The translations under genes and the position numbers were made by a program. Shown one piece after another: positions 17,256-25,741 of a stretch of DNA of 32,239 nucleotides. Below the pieces are notes generated by a model. That model was not told the origin of the DNA and did no database searches. It saw only the letters and a program-made list of their open reading frames with translations. The first letter of the stretch is position 1, and every line of letters starts with the position of its first letter. Origin of the DNA: Nitrosopumilaceae archaeon (GTDB lineage Archaea; Thermoproteota; Nitrososphaeria; Nitrososphaerales; Nitrosopumilaceae); the NCBI GenBank assembly GCA_030038445.1, contig JASHOW010000010.1, positions 1 to 32,239 of the forward strand, read 5' to 3'.

Positions 17256-18248
17256 TTATTTTTTGAAAATTGGGCCCTGTGTGTAAACCTTTCTTTGAAT
17301 ATCTTTTGAATTGAAAAATGACTTGTAATTACTATATTTCTCCTGCTTGTAATTTTTCACATCTTCTAGTATTTTGGTCTTGAACTCATTTGCAGCATAT
17401 TTGATATCCTTTGTTGCCTTGAAGCCAAATTTCTCAAGCTTGGCACCAGTTACCCTATAGTCTCTCTTATCCACTATATCCTTTGATATTTTGATCTCGG
17501 CTGGAATCAGCTTTTTTACTTCCTTTGCCATCTGTTCTATGGTCAAATTTTTCCATATTGTATTGTAGATTCCTTCCATGTTGCGCTCTACTACAAAACT
17601 AAATGCCTCTGCAGCATCATTTACGTGTAAAAATGGTCTCCATTGGTTTCCGCCAAAAACTGTTATCTCTTCTTTGTTCAAGGCTTGAGCAAGGAATAGA
17701 TTGATTGCAAGATCAAATCGCATCCTGTAGGAGGCGCCAAATAGCGTACCAAGTCTAAGTATGGTTGGATAGTCATATGCCTGAAGTATTGCCCTCTCGG
17801 ACTGGAATTTTGACTGTCCATACGAGTCAAGTGGATTTACTTCCGAGTTCTCGGAGATAAAGTTGTTAGGTTGTGCGCCATATACAGAACATGTACTTGC
17901 AAAGACAAACTGTTTGATTTTATATAATTTACACAGATCAGCAATGTTTCGTGTTGCCAAGTAATTTATCTCGATAGATGTTTTTGGATCTAATTCTGAA
18001 GATTGTGTTCCCACAATTGATGCAAGATGGATCACTACATCTACATCTTTTAGTGACTTGCTAACAACCGCCAAGTCTCTTACATCTCCATTGATTAGTT
18101 CCAAATCTTTGTTCTTGAGAACCTCTCCAAGTGTCTGCTTTCCAAAGAGAAAATTATCCAAAATTCTCACCTGGAATCCTTTCTTCAAAAGTTTTCTAGT
18201 GAGTATTGAGCCAAGGTATCCTGAACCTCCTGTGAGTAGTATCTTCAT
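17256..18248 (-). CDS. NAD-dependent epimerase/dehydratase (extended SDR)
   Basis: This nucleotide-sugar SDR is probably a 4-epimerase or 4,6-dehydratase. The 330-aa protein has GGSGYLGS (7-14), the strand VIHLASIVGTQSSEL, the catalytic STCSVYG serine region and YxxxK in SYGQSKFQSE. The late substrate-domain motif WRPFLHVNDAAEAF is also present. Its start overlaps the end of the cupin gene by 4 nt (ATGA), so translation is coupled. Substrate class cannot be told from motifs alone. The roughly 50 C-terminal residues are lysine- and tyrosine-rich and look like an added tail. Confidence 0.88.
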   Translation of the reverse strand: MKILLTGGSGYLGSILTRKLLKKGFQVRILDNFLFGKQTLGEVLKNKDLELINGDVRDLAVVSKSLKDVDVVIHLASIVGTQSSELDPKTSIEINYLATRNIADLCKLYKIKQFVFASTCSVYGAQPNNFISENSEVNPLDSYGQSKFQSERAILQAYDYPTILRLGTLFGASYRMRFDLAINLFLAQALNKEEITVFGGNQWRPFLHVNDAAEAFSFVVERNMEGIYNTIWKNLTIEQMAKEVKKLIPAEIKISKDIVDKRDYRVTGAKLEKFGFKATKDIKYAANEFKTKILEDVKNYKQEKYSNYKSFFNSKDIQRKVYTQGPIFKK

Positions 18249-18691
18249 CTATCTTTGACCTTCCAAACATCGCCATATGCATGAGGATCTAATCTCTCAT
18301 CATCTGGATTATCTTTGTCAAATACTTCGCTTGACATGCCTATAACAACTGTATCATTTTGCAGAGACATCCAACCTGTATAGACACCAGTTGGTACTGT
18401 CAAAACTGAAGGGTTTAATGGCGACAAGATAAATGTGTTGATCTCCTTGTACGTTTTGCTATCTTTTCGATCATCTACTGCAACAAATTTTGCAACTCCA
18501 GAGGGTACAAAAAATGCTTTTTTTTCTCTTTTGTGTTTGTGAAAACCACGTATTACCCCCTTTGAAAAATTTCCTGTTGAGTAGATCCTCTTTACCTGAA
18601 AAGACTCTTCACCTTCTGGAAGAACCTGAGTGAGAAATCCCCTATCGTCAATAAATGATTTTACAGGATTATTCCTTACTCCTTCAATCAA
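18245..18691 (-). CDS. RmlC-type cupin (nucleotide-sugar 3,5-epimerase-like)
   Basis: This 148-aa single-domain cupin resembles dTDP-4-dehydrorhamnose 3,5-epimerase and the cupin half of WbjC-type enzymes. It starts with the family's FIDDRGFLTQ strand, followed by VIRGFHKHKREKKAFFVPSG, which holds the RmlC-like histidine region, then VAVDDRKDS and VLTVPTGVYTGWMSL. RmlC is normally about 180 aa, so this is a short version. The start is TTG with a TATA box 26 nt upstream, so it begins its own leaderless transcript and is coupled to the SDR behind it. It may epimerise or isomerise a 4-keto sugar; the substrate is unknown. Confidence 0.85.
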   Translation of the reverse strand: MIEGVRNNPVKSFIDDRGFLTQVLPEGEESFQVKRIYSTGNFSKGVIRGFHKHKREKKAFFVPSGVAKFVAVDDRKDSKTYKEINTFILSPLNPSVLTVPTGVYTGWMSLQNDTVVIGMSSEVFDKDNPDDERLDPHAYGDVWKVKDR

Positions 18692-18713
18692 TTTATGTAA
18701 TTTCAGGAAATGG

Positions 18714-18723
18714 ATTATTAATC
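18714..18723 (-). promoter_or_regulatory. TATA box of the cupin-SDR-SDR operon
   Basis: On the minus strand GATTAATAAT is centred about 26 nt upstream of the TTG start of the RmlC-like gene. This supports both the TTG start and an operon promoter inside the 50-nt gap after the 2-epimerase gene. Confidence 0.55.
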
Positions 18724-18741
18724 TTATCTGAGTTTTCTTGT

Positions 18742-19950
18742 TTAACCAAATGTATTATCTGGCATCAGTGGGTTTTTCCATTTATTTACGTAGGAGCTTA
18801 TGGAATAGCTCTTCTTAATCTTCGGTGAATCCCACCAGGTTTTTGGTGATAAAATTTCTTTCTTGTGTTTTTCTAATACGTCCATTGTCTTTTTTGCACA
18901 TTCTGGTTTTCCATATGGGTTCTTCCAGTTTGTTCTTTTATTGACCATTATCCTAACGGCTTCAATAATGTATTTTTTGTTTAATCCTGCAACTATATTA
19001 GATCCAACCTGTACTGTCTCAGATCTCTCTGTACTTATTCTCATGGTAACACATGGTACTCTAAAGATGCACGAGTCTTCCTGCACGGTGCCTGAATCTG
19101 TCACACAACAAAATGCATTTTTTTCAAGTTTTGAAAATTCTAAAAATCCTAATGGATCCATTAATTCTATTCCATCTGATACTCTAAGTCTGAATGACTT
19201 GATGCTAGCTCTAGTTCTTGGATGTATGGGAAAAATGACCTTTTTCCCATAGATTTTGTATAACTCGTCAAGACTTTCAAGAATATTTCTAAGTGGTGCC
19301 CTAATTCCAACATTTTCTGGTCTGTGCGCAGTTACAAGGAAATATTCTTTCTTTTCAACACCCAGTCTATCCATTATGTCATTGTTATCAATTTGGCTTC
19401 TAAAATTATGTAAAACATCCATGATCAATTTACCCACCTGAAATATCTTGTGAGGGGCGATTCCTTCGTCAAGCAGATTTTGTTTGGTGCCTGAAGTAGG
19501 CGTAAATAGATAATCTGAAATACTATCCATCAATCTACGATTCTTTTCTTCTGGCATTCTCCAATCATAACTGCGCATGCCTGCTTCTAGATGAGCTACC
19601 TTTATTCCCATCTTTGATGCAACAATTCCTGACAAGGCAGGATTTGCGTCTGAAAAAGAAAAAACTAGGTCTGGTTTTTCTTTGACTAGGACTTTTTCAA
19701 ACCTTTCAACCATTGATGCCAATTGCTGAGCTTGTGTTCCAGAACCTACTTTAAGATGATAATCTGGTTTTGGAAAATTAAGTTGCTCAAAAAATAGCTT
19801 GTCAAAGAAATAAGAATAATGCTGTCCAGTGTGTACTATGGTGTAGTTACAATTTCGCCTTTCCATTTCTTTTACTATGGGATGTAAATTAATGATGTCA
19901 GGCCTAATACCTAATACTATCATGTACTTTACTGACAATTCGACTTCCAT
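18742..19950 (-). CDS. wecB: Non-hydrolysing UDP-GlcNAc 2-epimerase family protein
   Basis: This GT-B-fold enzyme family interconverts UDP-GlcNAc and UDP-ManNAc or related pairs such as UDP-L-FucNAc precursors. The 402-aa protein has the start-proximal GIRPDIINLHP (family GTRPE-like), VHTGQHYS (39-46), the SDANPALSGIVASK strand, EAGMRSYDWRMPEEKNRR, HPRT, and VTDSGTVQED for UDP binding. The short RMPEEKNR loop is closer to archaeal WecB and FnlC forms than to E. coli WecB. The start is uncertain: ATG 19950 has a TATA-like stretch only about 20 nt upstream, so ATG 19923 (residue 10) is possible. Confidence 0.9.
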   Translation of the reverse strand: MEVELSVKYMIVLGIRPDIINLHPIVKEMERRNCNYTIVHTGQHYSYFFDKLFFEQLNFPKPDYHLKVGSGTQAQQLASMVERFEKVLVKEKPDLVFSFSDANPALSGIVASKMGIKVAHLEAGMRSYDWRMPEEKNRRLMDSISDYLFTPTSGTKQNLLDEGIAPHKIFQVGKLIMDVLHNFRSQIDNNDIMDRLGVEKKEYFLVTAHRPENVGIRAPLRNILESLDELYKIYGKKVIFPIHPRTRASIKSFRLRVSDGIELMDPLGFLEFSKLEKNAFCCVTDSGTVQEDSCIFRVPCVTMRISTERSETVQVGSNIVAGLNKKYIIEAVRIMVNKRTNWKNPYGKPECAKKTMDVLEKHKKEILSPKTWWDSPKIKKSYSISSYVNKWKNPLMPDNTFG

Positions 19951-20018
19951 CTTTTGATGGCAGAATATATCTTTTGAGTGTACCAGTGAAACTTATTATC
20001 CAAGTTTTCCTTTGTTGA

Positions 20019-20831
20019 GTGTTGCAAATTAAAAAACTAGCAAGAAGCATGCGTAGTACTTACAAAAATCTACAAAAAATCAATATCTCAAATGTCAGAA
20101 ACGAAATAAAAGGAGATCCCAAGAAGATCAAGTTGATAGGATTTGTAAAATGCTTCAACGAAGGACAGAGTGGAAATCTTGAGAGGTGCCTAAAACACCT
20201 CTCTTTGTTTTGTGATGATATCGTGATATGCGATGACAGCTCTCAGGACAATAGCCTTGAGATCGCAAAAAAGTATACTGACCACATAATTATCATGCCT
20301 GATGAGTTCAAGCAAGAGCTTGCACACAAACAAAAGCTCCTAGAATTGGCATTATCTCTAAATCCTGATTGGATCGTATTTTTAGACCCTGATGAGATAT
20401 TTGACAGAAATGGTGAGCAAGATGGTGTTAGAACCCTATGTCAATATGGAAATGAACATGGAATAGACTCCTTTTCATTTCTATACTATAATCTATGGAA
20501 AGGCAAAGAAAACTATCGAATCGATGAACTATGGAACAAAAACTGGCAGAGAAAATTGTGGAAAAATACAGGCAATCTAAAATTTAACATTAGGGAAGGT
20601 TTGCACATGAGTCAATTCCCATTGGGATTAAAAAATGAAAGAAGAACCGATATAAAATTAATACATTATGGATTTGCCGGTGAAGACAAAATAAATAAAA
20701 AATTTTCAACATACCAATCATTAGGACAAAGTGGTTGGTCGCTACAAAGAATTAAGGATGAAAATTCTCTTCAACTTAAAAAATTTGAAAAAGAATGGTT
20801 TCCTTTATCAGTTTTGGAATTACGCGATTAA
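20019..20831 (+). CDS. GT2-family (GT-A) glycosyltransferase
   Basis: This is an inverting GT-A glycosyltransferase, family 2. The 270-aa protein has the short N-terminal extension IKKLARSMRSTYKNLQ, the family strand LIGFVKCFNEG, VICDDSSQDNS for the nucleotide, and the metal-binding DxD in VFLDPDEIFD (about 122-131). It is a soluble, single-domain form resembling those that build lipopolysaccharide or archaeal glycans. The start is GTG; an internal ATG (MRSTYKN) is an alternative. It is divergent from wecB and followed after 51 nt by a second glycosyltransferase on the same strand. Confidence 0.88.
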   Translation: MLQIKKLARSMRSTYKNLQKINISNVRNEIKGDPKKIKLIGFVKCFNEGQSGNLERCLKHLSLFCDDIVICDDSSQDNSLEIAKKYTDHIIIMPDEFKQELAHKQKLLELALSLNPDWIVFLDPDEIFDRNGEQDGVRTLCQYGNEHGIDSFSFLYYNLWKGKENYRIDELWNKNWQRKLWKNTGNLKFNIREGLHMSQFPLGLKNERRTDIKLIHYGFAGEDKINKKFSTYQSLGQSGWSLQRIKDENSLQLKKFEKEWFPLSVLELRD

Positions 20832-20882
20832 ATGTGAAAGCTTTTTGGAAATGTATTAATCTTCTATGTATAAAAAAGAATT

Positions 20883-21752
20883 ATGAGAGTAAATGTTGTC
20901 ACCGTAAACAGTGGTTGGATTCTACAAAAAATAGCAGAACGCATAGTTTCATCTGCACCAATTAACACAGAATTTTTCCTTTCTCATTCGCCCAGAAAAG
21001 ATGTTGACATAAATTTTTATGTAGATATTCAAAATTGTTATCGAGGTAAAAGCAAAGTAAAAGATGTGGGATTTTTCACTCATCTGGATGAAGATAGTGT
21101 AGATCATTTGCTAAAAAATAAGCGTTGGTTAACTTGTGATCATATAATTCACATGAATAAAAGATACTTTGACAGATTTGCTGATTATTATCCTAAAGAA
21201 AAAATGTCAATTTTAAAGCCAATAGACATATTGTCGAGATTTGATCTAAAAAAATTAAAACTGGGGGTAGTACAGAGAGGAGGTTTTGAAGGAAAAGGAT
21301 ACAATTTCATGCTCCGCATGGCAAATCATGACTATCTAAAAAATTTTGAATTTTTGTTTTGTGGCAAGAACTGGGATGAAGTCATTGAACTATATTCTTC
21401 AAAAGGCATAAAATGTTACACAGCAGACGAAAATTATGAAAATTATCCTAAAGTTTATGATGTTATAGATTATTTGCTTATTCCATCTCTGTGGGAAGGA
21501 GGACCAATGTCGGTTCCGGAGGCTCTTGCAAAAGGCGTTCCCATTATTTCCTCGGATGTGGGATGGGTTCCAGAATTTAATGTTGAATATTTGTTCAAGC
21601 CCAATGATGAACAGGGCCTTTTGGATATACTGAAAAAAATACGAGAGCCCTTGCTAGAAAGAAGAAAACAAATTGAAAACCATTCCATGCAAAAATATAC
21701 AAAAGATTTGGTAGAAATATTTGAAAAAGTTTTAAGCTCTACAGAGTCTTGA
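20883..21752 (+). CDS. GT4-like (GT-B) glycosyltransferase, short form
   Basis: This 289-aa protein is a probable GT-B glycosyltransferase. The C-terminal half has the donor-site motif SLWEGGPMSVPEALAKGVPIISSD, of the EGGP...PEAL type. The N-terminal half is compact (about 120 residues to GRGGFEGKG-like VVQRGGFEGKG) and shorter than a normal GT4 acceptor domain. N-terminal motifs such as FFTHLDEDSVDHLL and CDHIIHMNKRYFDRF could bind an acceptor, but this is unknown. The gene follows the GT2 on the same strand and is convergent with the next, minus-strand gene. Confidence 0.82.
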   Translation: MRVNVVTVNSGWILQKIAERIVSSAPINTEFFLSHSPRKDVDINFYVDIQNCYRGKSKVKDVGFFTHLDEDSVDHLLKNKRWLTCDHIIHMNKRYFDRFADYYPKEKMSILKPIDILSRFDLKKLKLGVVQRGGFEGKGYNFMLRMANHDYLKNFEFLFCGKNWDEVIELYSSKGIKCYTADENYENYPKVYDVIDYLLIPSLWEGGPMSVPEALAKGVPIISSDVGWVPEFNVEYLFKPNDEQGLLDILKKIREPLLERRKQIENHSMQKYTKDLVEIFEKVLSSTES

Positions 21753-21836
21753 ACTGACTAAATATTATACAATTAATCGTTGAAAACTATATGAAATATG
21801 TATAAAAGAAATTCTAAAACGATTAGAACACATTAT

Positions 21837-22655
21837 TTATGCAGTTCTTTCTCCCTGCACAAAATGATATGTGATACAATCTCTGACAATATAGTTTTCA
21901 TATCCGTTTTCTTGAAATCTATCGTGAATTATGACATCACCAGTTATACCATTTTCTAAGGCTGGCAAGGGACCATGATCTATCCAATCTTGTTTTGTCA
22001 TCAACCACGAACAACCATCTGTTCTATTTGTCTTTCCAAATTTACTATAAAAAGCGGTCGGTTTTTTCCAATGTTTTAATGCCATATCTATTGTCAAAAG
22101 ATCTTCCTTTACAGGAGAATTAATTTTTCTGATAAATTTCTCAAACGCTTCATAATTCATATTTGAAAAATTTTCACCAAAATCCTCATCAAAATGCCTG
22201 CTTTTTTTGACACCAATCTTCCTAAGCCTACTGCGACATTCTATCGTATTAGCTTGAAATATCACCTTTTTTTGCGGGAAGCTGGTCTTCATTTTTTCTG
22301 CTGTTTCATAGAGCGATACAAATGAGTCCTTAGAAAAAACTTGATCTGATCCTCCTCTAAAAACATAACCCGGAGGTGCAGTCTCATATCCCAAATTCCA
22401 ACATGCGTACAAATTGTCTATAAAAGAATTAGTAGGCTCCTCATAAACAAAAGATTTGATATCCTGTTCTTGGCAAAATTTTAAGATCGAATCTGTTATC
22501 TCGCTTTTTATTTTGCTATTCTTATACACAATTACATGAAAGTTTTTCTTGCATGATAATTTGTCAAAACCTGCATATGTTTTGACATTGTTAACATGGT
22601 TTTTGAACAATTCCAAATCCTTTCCAATAATGGTATAGTATGTAAATTCTGTCAT
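21837..22655 (-). CDS. Putative GT-A-fold glycosyltransferase of unknown family
   Basis: The function is not recognised with confidence. This 272-aa protein starts TEFTYYTIIGKDLELFKNH, like a GT-A N-terminal strand, and has an acidic metal-site-like segment in YVFRGGSDQVFSKDSF (about 117-132). It ends in a strand with histidines (VIIHDRFQENGYENYIVRDCITYHFVQG). The arrangement fits a divergent GT2-like enzyme that finishes with a catalytic-loop histidine, but an unrelated fold is possible. It overlaps the methyltransferase upstream by 4 nt (ATGA), so the two are translated together. No membrane segment is visible. Confidence 0.65.
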   Translation of the reverse strand: MTEFTYYTIIGKDLELFKNHVNNVKTYAGFDKLSCKKNFHVIVYKNSKIKSEITDSILKFCQEQDIKSFVYEEPTNSFIDNLYACWNLGYETAPPGYVFRGGSDQVFSKDSFVSLYETAEKMKTSFPQKKVIFQANTIECRSRLRKIGVKKSRHFDEDFGENFSNMNYEAFEKFIRKINSPVKEDLLTIDMALKHWKKPTAFYSKFGKTNRTDGCSWLMTKQDWIDHGPLPALENGITGDVIIHDRFQENGYENYIVRDCITYHFVQGERTA

Positions 22656-23110
22656 TTTATTATCTGTAATTTGTAAAATACATCAGGTCCATTTGGTTTA
22701 TTCTTTACTTTTTTGGCTTCAAGAACTCGTAATTTAATGTGATCCCATCCGTATATTCGTCCATTTATGCCAAGATCTTTGGTTGAATCAAAATAATCAA
22801 AAGTACGCGTAGTCATTGGAAATTTATGTGTAGGATCTGTCCAAAAATTGTCTGAACCTGCATATGGCGATTCAATAGAAACAATTGTACCGTTCTTACA
22901 AACTCTGAATATCTCTTTCATTACACTTATGAAATTTGATTTTGAAATATGCTCAAAAACATGTTTCATCAATATCTCATCAACGCTTGAGTCTTCAAAT
23001 GGCCAAGGAAATTTTTCAATATCGTGCTTAACATCACAATTAACGTTTCCGCTATCTACATTTACCCAACCGTGTTTATAATCTGTCCCGCAACCTAAAT
23101 TTAATTTCAT
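22652..23110 (-). CDS. Class I SAM-dependent methyltransferase
   Basis: This is a small class I methyltransferase of the methyltransferase 11 type, possibly acting on a sugar or peptide of the glycan locus. Motif I is LNLGCGTDYKHGWVNVD, with an acidic residue ending strand 2. IEKFPWPFEDSSVDEILMKHVFEHI is typical of sugar methyltransferases, and the post-motif GTIVSIESPYAG is also present. The ORF track start (23143) lies on top of a TATA box. ATG 23110, 27 nt from that box, starts exactly where the family begins (MKLNLGCG), so I use it, giving 152 aa. It is coupled by ATGA to the putative glycosyltransferase. Confidence 0.88.
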   Translation of the reverse strand: MKLNLGCGTDYKHGWVNVDSGNVNCDVKHDIEKFPWPFEDSSVDEILMKHVFEHISKSNFISVMKEIFRVCKNGTIVSIESPYAGSDNFWTDPTHKFPMTTRTFDYFDSTKDLGINGRIYGWDHIKLRVLEAKKVKNKPNGPDVFYKLQIIK

Positions 23111-23132
23111 TTGATGGCTCTTGTTATTACTT

Positions 23133-23140
23133 CTATATAT
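23133..23140 (-). promoter_or_regulatory. TATA box of the methyltransferase gene
   Basis: On the minus strand ATATATAG is centred 27 nt upstream of ATG 23110. It overlaps codons 2-4 of the longer start proposed by the ORF track, so the longer start would lie upstream of the transcript. Confidence 0.6.
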
Positions 23141-23293
23141 CATGATAACTATTTTTGCAGATCTTCAATAAGTATATCTGGTCTGCGTTTACGAAAGTCT
23201 AATTTGATATGAACAGGTCTATTTTGATGATTCACCGCCTGCGGTCTTCATAAAATTTCTTAATCTTTAATTATCTATTTTTTACTAATTTTC

Positions 23294-23749
23294 CTATTTT
23301 GTTTCCATGTTGGCATCATCATTATTTCTGCCGTAACTTTTATTCTCAATACATATGTTCATATTTTCTCCATCAATAATTTTCTTAACGTTAAATACAA
23401 ACATCTCATCAATAGCCTTTTTAAAAATGGATCTTCTTTTGACTGTCTCAATATTTTCAAATGATTTCTTTGCAATTTTTTCTAAAATTTCAATTCGTTC
23501 GTTTTCTTTAATGCCAGGCCTTTCTAATTCTTTCTTATAAGCAACAGTATCATCCAAGACATGCCATAGTCTTATGTTTTCAATACAGAGTTTGTCTATT
23601 AACTCAGAAAGAGAATTGCATGAATTGATAAATTTCATGACATCTTTAATGTTATCACCATATTCCGAAAATTCTCGTTCGTCTTTTTTTGAAACATCTT
23701 GCGTATCAGATTCTTTCATTTTAGTATGCCTCTGTTTTGTTTCATCCAT
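23294..23749 (-). CDS. Small helical protein, DUF4254-like, in glycan locus
   Basis: This is a 151-aa, mostly charged, helical protein with no transmembrane or signal segment. The central SLSELIDKLCIENIRLWHVLDD resembles the LIDKLCxxNIKxWHLED stretch of DUF4254 proteins, which occur in polysaccharide gene clusters and have no known activity. The N-terminal about 35 residues are polar and look disordered. Its start overlaps the 3' end of the upstream SDR by 34 nt, so it belongs to that operon. The resemblance is by memory of the motif, so the family call is tentative; the gene itself is supported by its operon position. Confidence 0.6.
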   Translation of the reverse strand: MDETKQRHTKMKESDTQDVSKKDEREFSEYGDNIKDVMKFINSCNSLSELIDKLCIENIRLWHVLDDTVAYKKELERPGIKENERIEILEKIAKKSFENIETVKRRSIFKKAIDEMFVFNVKKIIDGENMNICIENKSYGRNNDDANMETK

Positions 23750-24762
23750 TCTATTACCTCATCCAAACTTTCTGATAAGTTAACTTTTGCTTCAAAGCCT
23801 AGAACTTTTTTAGTCTTTGTCGTATCTGGTATACGTTTTTGAACGTCATGCTCAAATGGAGGATCTGAAACCCACCTAAATGGCTTGTCAGGGTTGATCT
23901 TTTTCCAAATCATCTCGGCCAATTGTAGAACTGTAGTACTTACTGATGTAGATATATTGAAATCATTATTCACTGCATTTTCTGACTCGAGAATAATCCC
24001 AACAGCTCTTGCAATATCCTTGCCATTTGTATAATGCCTGATCTGGTTGCCATCTCCTAAAATATGAAGTGGGTCTTGCCCACGCAAACATTTGTTTATG
24101 AGATCAGGTACTACGTGCGACATCATTAACTTTACATTGCCGGAAAGGACTTCCTCCTCCTTTATGGATTTGTCTTCCCCCACTCCTATGCAATTAAATG
24201 GTCTTACTATGGTATATGGAAGCCCGTATTGCTCAAATGCTCCTTTCACAAAATATTCACATGCCAATTTTTGAAAACCATATGTTGATGAAGGTGGAGG
24301 ACAGATCAATTGGTGGTCCTCTGGAGTGGGCCATATGTTGGCATTTTCAAAAACCATGCTCGAGCTCAGAACTACTATCTTACCAAGTTCTTTTTTCTTG
24401 AATCTGTCTATTGCAATATCAAAGGTGTTTGCTATTATTCTCTCATTAGTGGCAATCAGATCATAGGCAAACTTATGAAAATATGATATGCCACCTATCA
24501 TGGCAGCTCCTGCAATAATGAAATCTATCTTAGTGTCTTTTTCTTTACCTGAGATAAAAGTAGTCTTAAAAGAATTATCTGCACAATCCACCTCAATTAA
24601 TCTAAACTCAGTATGATTATCATGTGCGCGTTTGACTTTGCCATATTTTGAATAGTTGTCAATTCCTATGACCTTGTATCCTAATGAAAGCAGCTCGATA
24701 CAAATGTATGAACCGATAAAACCTTGGGATCCAGTTACTAGAACTGTTTTATTTTTTTTCAT
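23716..24762 (-). CDS. NAD-dependent nucleotide-sugar epimerase (extended SDR)
   Basis: This 348-aa extended SDR is of the UDP-glucose 4-epimerase / GDP-mannose 3,5-epimerase type. It has TGSQGFIGS (10-18), the acidic IDNYSKYGK that selects NAD(H), IVVLSSSMVFENA, and YxxxK in STYGFQKLACEY. PFNCIGVGE and RHYTNGKDIARAV form the substrate and cofactor contacts. The SSSTYG region and PF-N-IG motif are common to several sugar epimerases, so the exact substrate is open. It overlaps the upstream dehydrogenase-like gene by 14 nt and the downstream helical gene by 34 nt, a three-gene operon. Confidence 0.88.
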   Translation of the reverse strand: MKKNKTVLVTGSQGFIGSYICIELLSLGYKVIGIDNYSKYGKVKRAHDNHTEFRLIEVDCADNSFKTTFISGKEKDTKIDFIIAGAAMIGGISYFHKFAYDLIATNERIIANTFDIAIDRFKKKELGKIVVLSSSMVFENANIWPTPEDHQLICPPPSSTYGFQKLACEYFVKGAFEQYGLPYTIVRPFNCIGVGEDKSIKEEEVLSGNVKLMMSHVVPDLINKCLRGQDPLHILGDGNQIRHYTNGKDIARAVGIILESENAVNNDFNISTSVSTTVLQLAEMIWKKINPDKPFRWVSDPPFEHDVQKRIPDTTKTKKVLGFEAKVNLSESLDEVIEWMKQNRGILK

Positions 24763-25543
24763 TTAATTTCTTATTATCCTCTAACAAGCCTTTGAGAAAA
24801 TCATAATGTATGCCAAGCTTGGAAGTCATAGCAAATATTGCAGTTGTATCTTTAGGAAGACATGCCCCCCCAAAACCTCTAAGGTTTTCATTACAATCCA
24901 AGTAAGAATCAATCATGTTGTATCTTTTAGTTGCTATTCTTTTGGATTCATCATAATCAGCTCCCACTTTCTTTGAAATATCATAGAAAAGATTAGCAAA
25001 TATTATTCTTGTAGAATTAAACACATTACAAAAATATTTCACCATTTCTGCATTGACAGGAGTGGTCCTGATGAACTCCTTTGCTAGATTTCCATGAGCT
25101 TTTACTATTTTTTCATAAAGATCGTCATGCCGTGTTCCTATTACACATATGTCCTGATGGCAAAAGTCATGTACTGCTGCACGCTCCAAAAGAAATTCTG
25201 GATTCATTGCAAATTTTATTGATTTTAACCTCTCTGCAAGCCTATCTGTGGTGCCAGGTTCTACAGTTGACTTTATAATTACATCCTTGATCTCTCCTTT
25301 CTTTTCTGCAATCAAATTGATCTCCTCACATATGGTCTGAACATTAGATATGTTGCAGGAACCATCGGAGTTTTGTGGGGTACTTACGCAAATGAATATC
25401 ATCTCAGAATTATTATATACATTTTCTATGGAAGTATTTTCAAATTTTTTATCATGCACAAATACATTGTGACCCCTCTTGAACTCAAAACCATATTTTA
25501 CGGCACTACCTACATTTCCTACGCCAATAAGGCCAATGTTCAT
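24749..25543 (-). CDS. UDP-glucose/GDP-mannose dehydrogenase-like protein lacking the C-terminal domain
   Basis: This is a short member of the UDP-glucose dehydrogenase superfamily, which oxidises a sugar-nucleotide C6 to a uronate via a covalent thiohemiacetal. It has the NAD-binding GVGNVGSA (7-14), IKSTVEPGTTDRL (about 90-102), MNPEFLLERAA, and the catalytic cysteine motif GFGGACLPKD with C228. At 264 aa it ends just after that motif. The third, UDP-binding domain (about 130 aa) of normal enzymes is missing. The stop is clean and the next gene overlaps, so this is not a sequence end. The substrate may differ from UDP-Glc. It heads the operon. Confidence 0.85.
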   Translation of the reverse strand: MNIGLIGVGNVGSAVKYGFEFKRGHNVFVHDKKFENTSIENVYNNSEMIFICVSTPQNSDGSCNISNVQTICEEINLIAEKKGEIKDVIIKSTVEPGTTDRLAERLKSIKFAMNPEFLLERAAVHDFCHQDICVIGTRHDDLYEKIVKAHGNLAKEFIRTTPVNAEMVKYFCNVFNSTRIIFANLFYDISKKVGADYDESKRIATKRYNMIDSYLDCNENLRGFGGACLPKDTTAIFAMTSKLGIHYDFLKGLLEDNKKLNEKK

Positions 25544-25741
25544 ATGATATCTACCTCAGAATTTTTCCATTTTCCATTATAATACATTGCAATAGCAAAA
25601 TTTGCTCTTTAGTATTTAACCCTATGTTACGGCAGATACAACAAAAAGACATGTGATTAACAATCTGTACTAATCTATTCGTAGGTTCATCTGAACAATT
25701 GAGATAATATAAGAAATATAGTCCTCTTTTCAATATAGGTC

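Noticed and set aside
25551-25733. 60-aa minus-strand ORF between the dehydrogenase-like gene and the two-helix gene
   Set aside because: It covers the promoter region of both neighbours and has no motif or promoter of its own; spacer sequence is the better reading.
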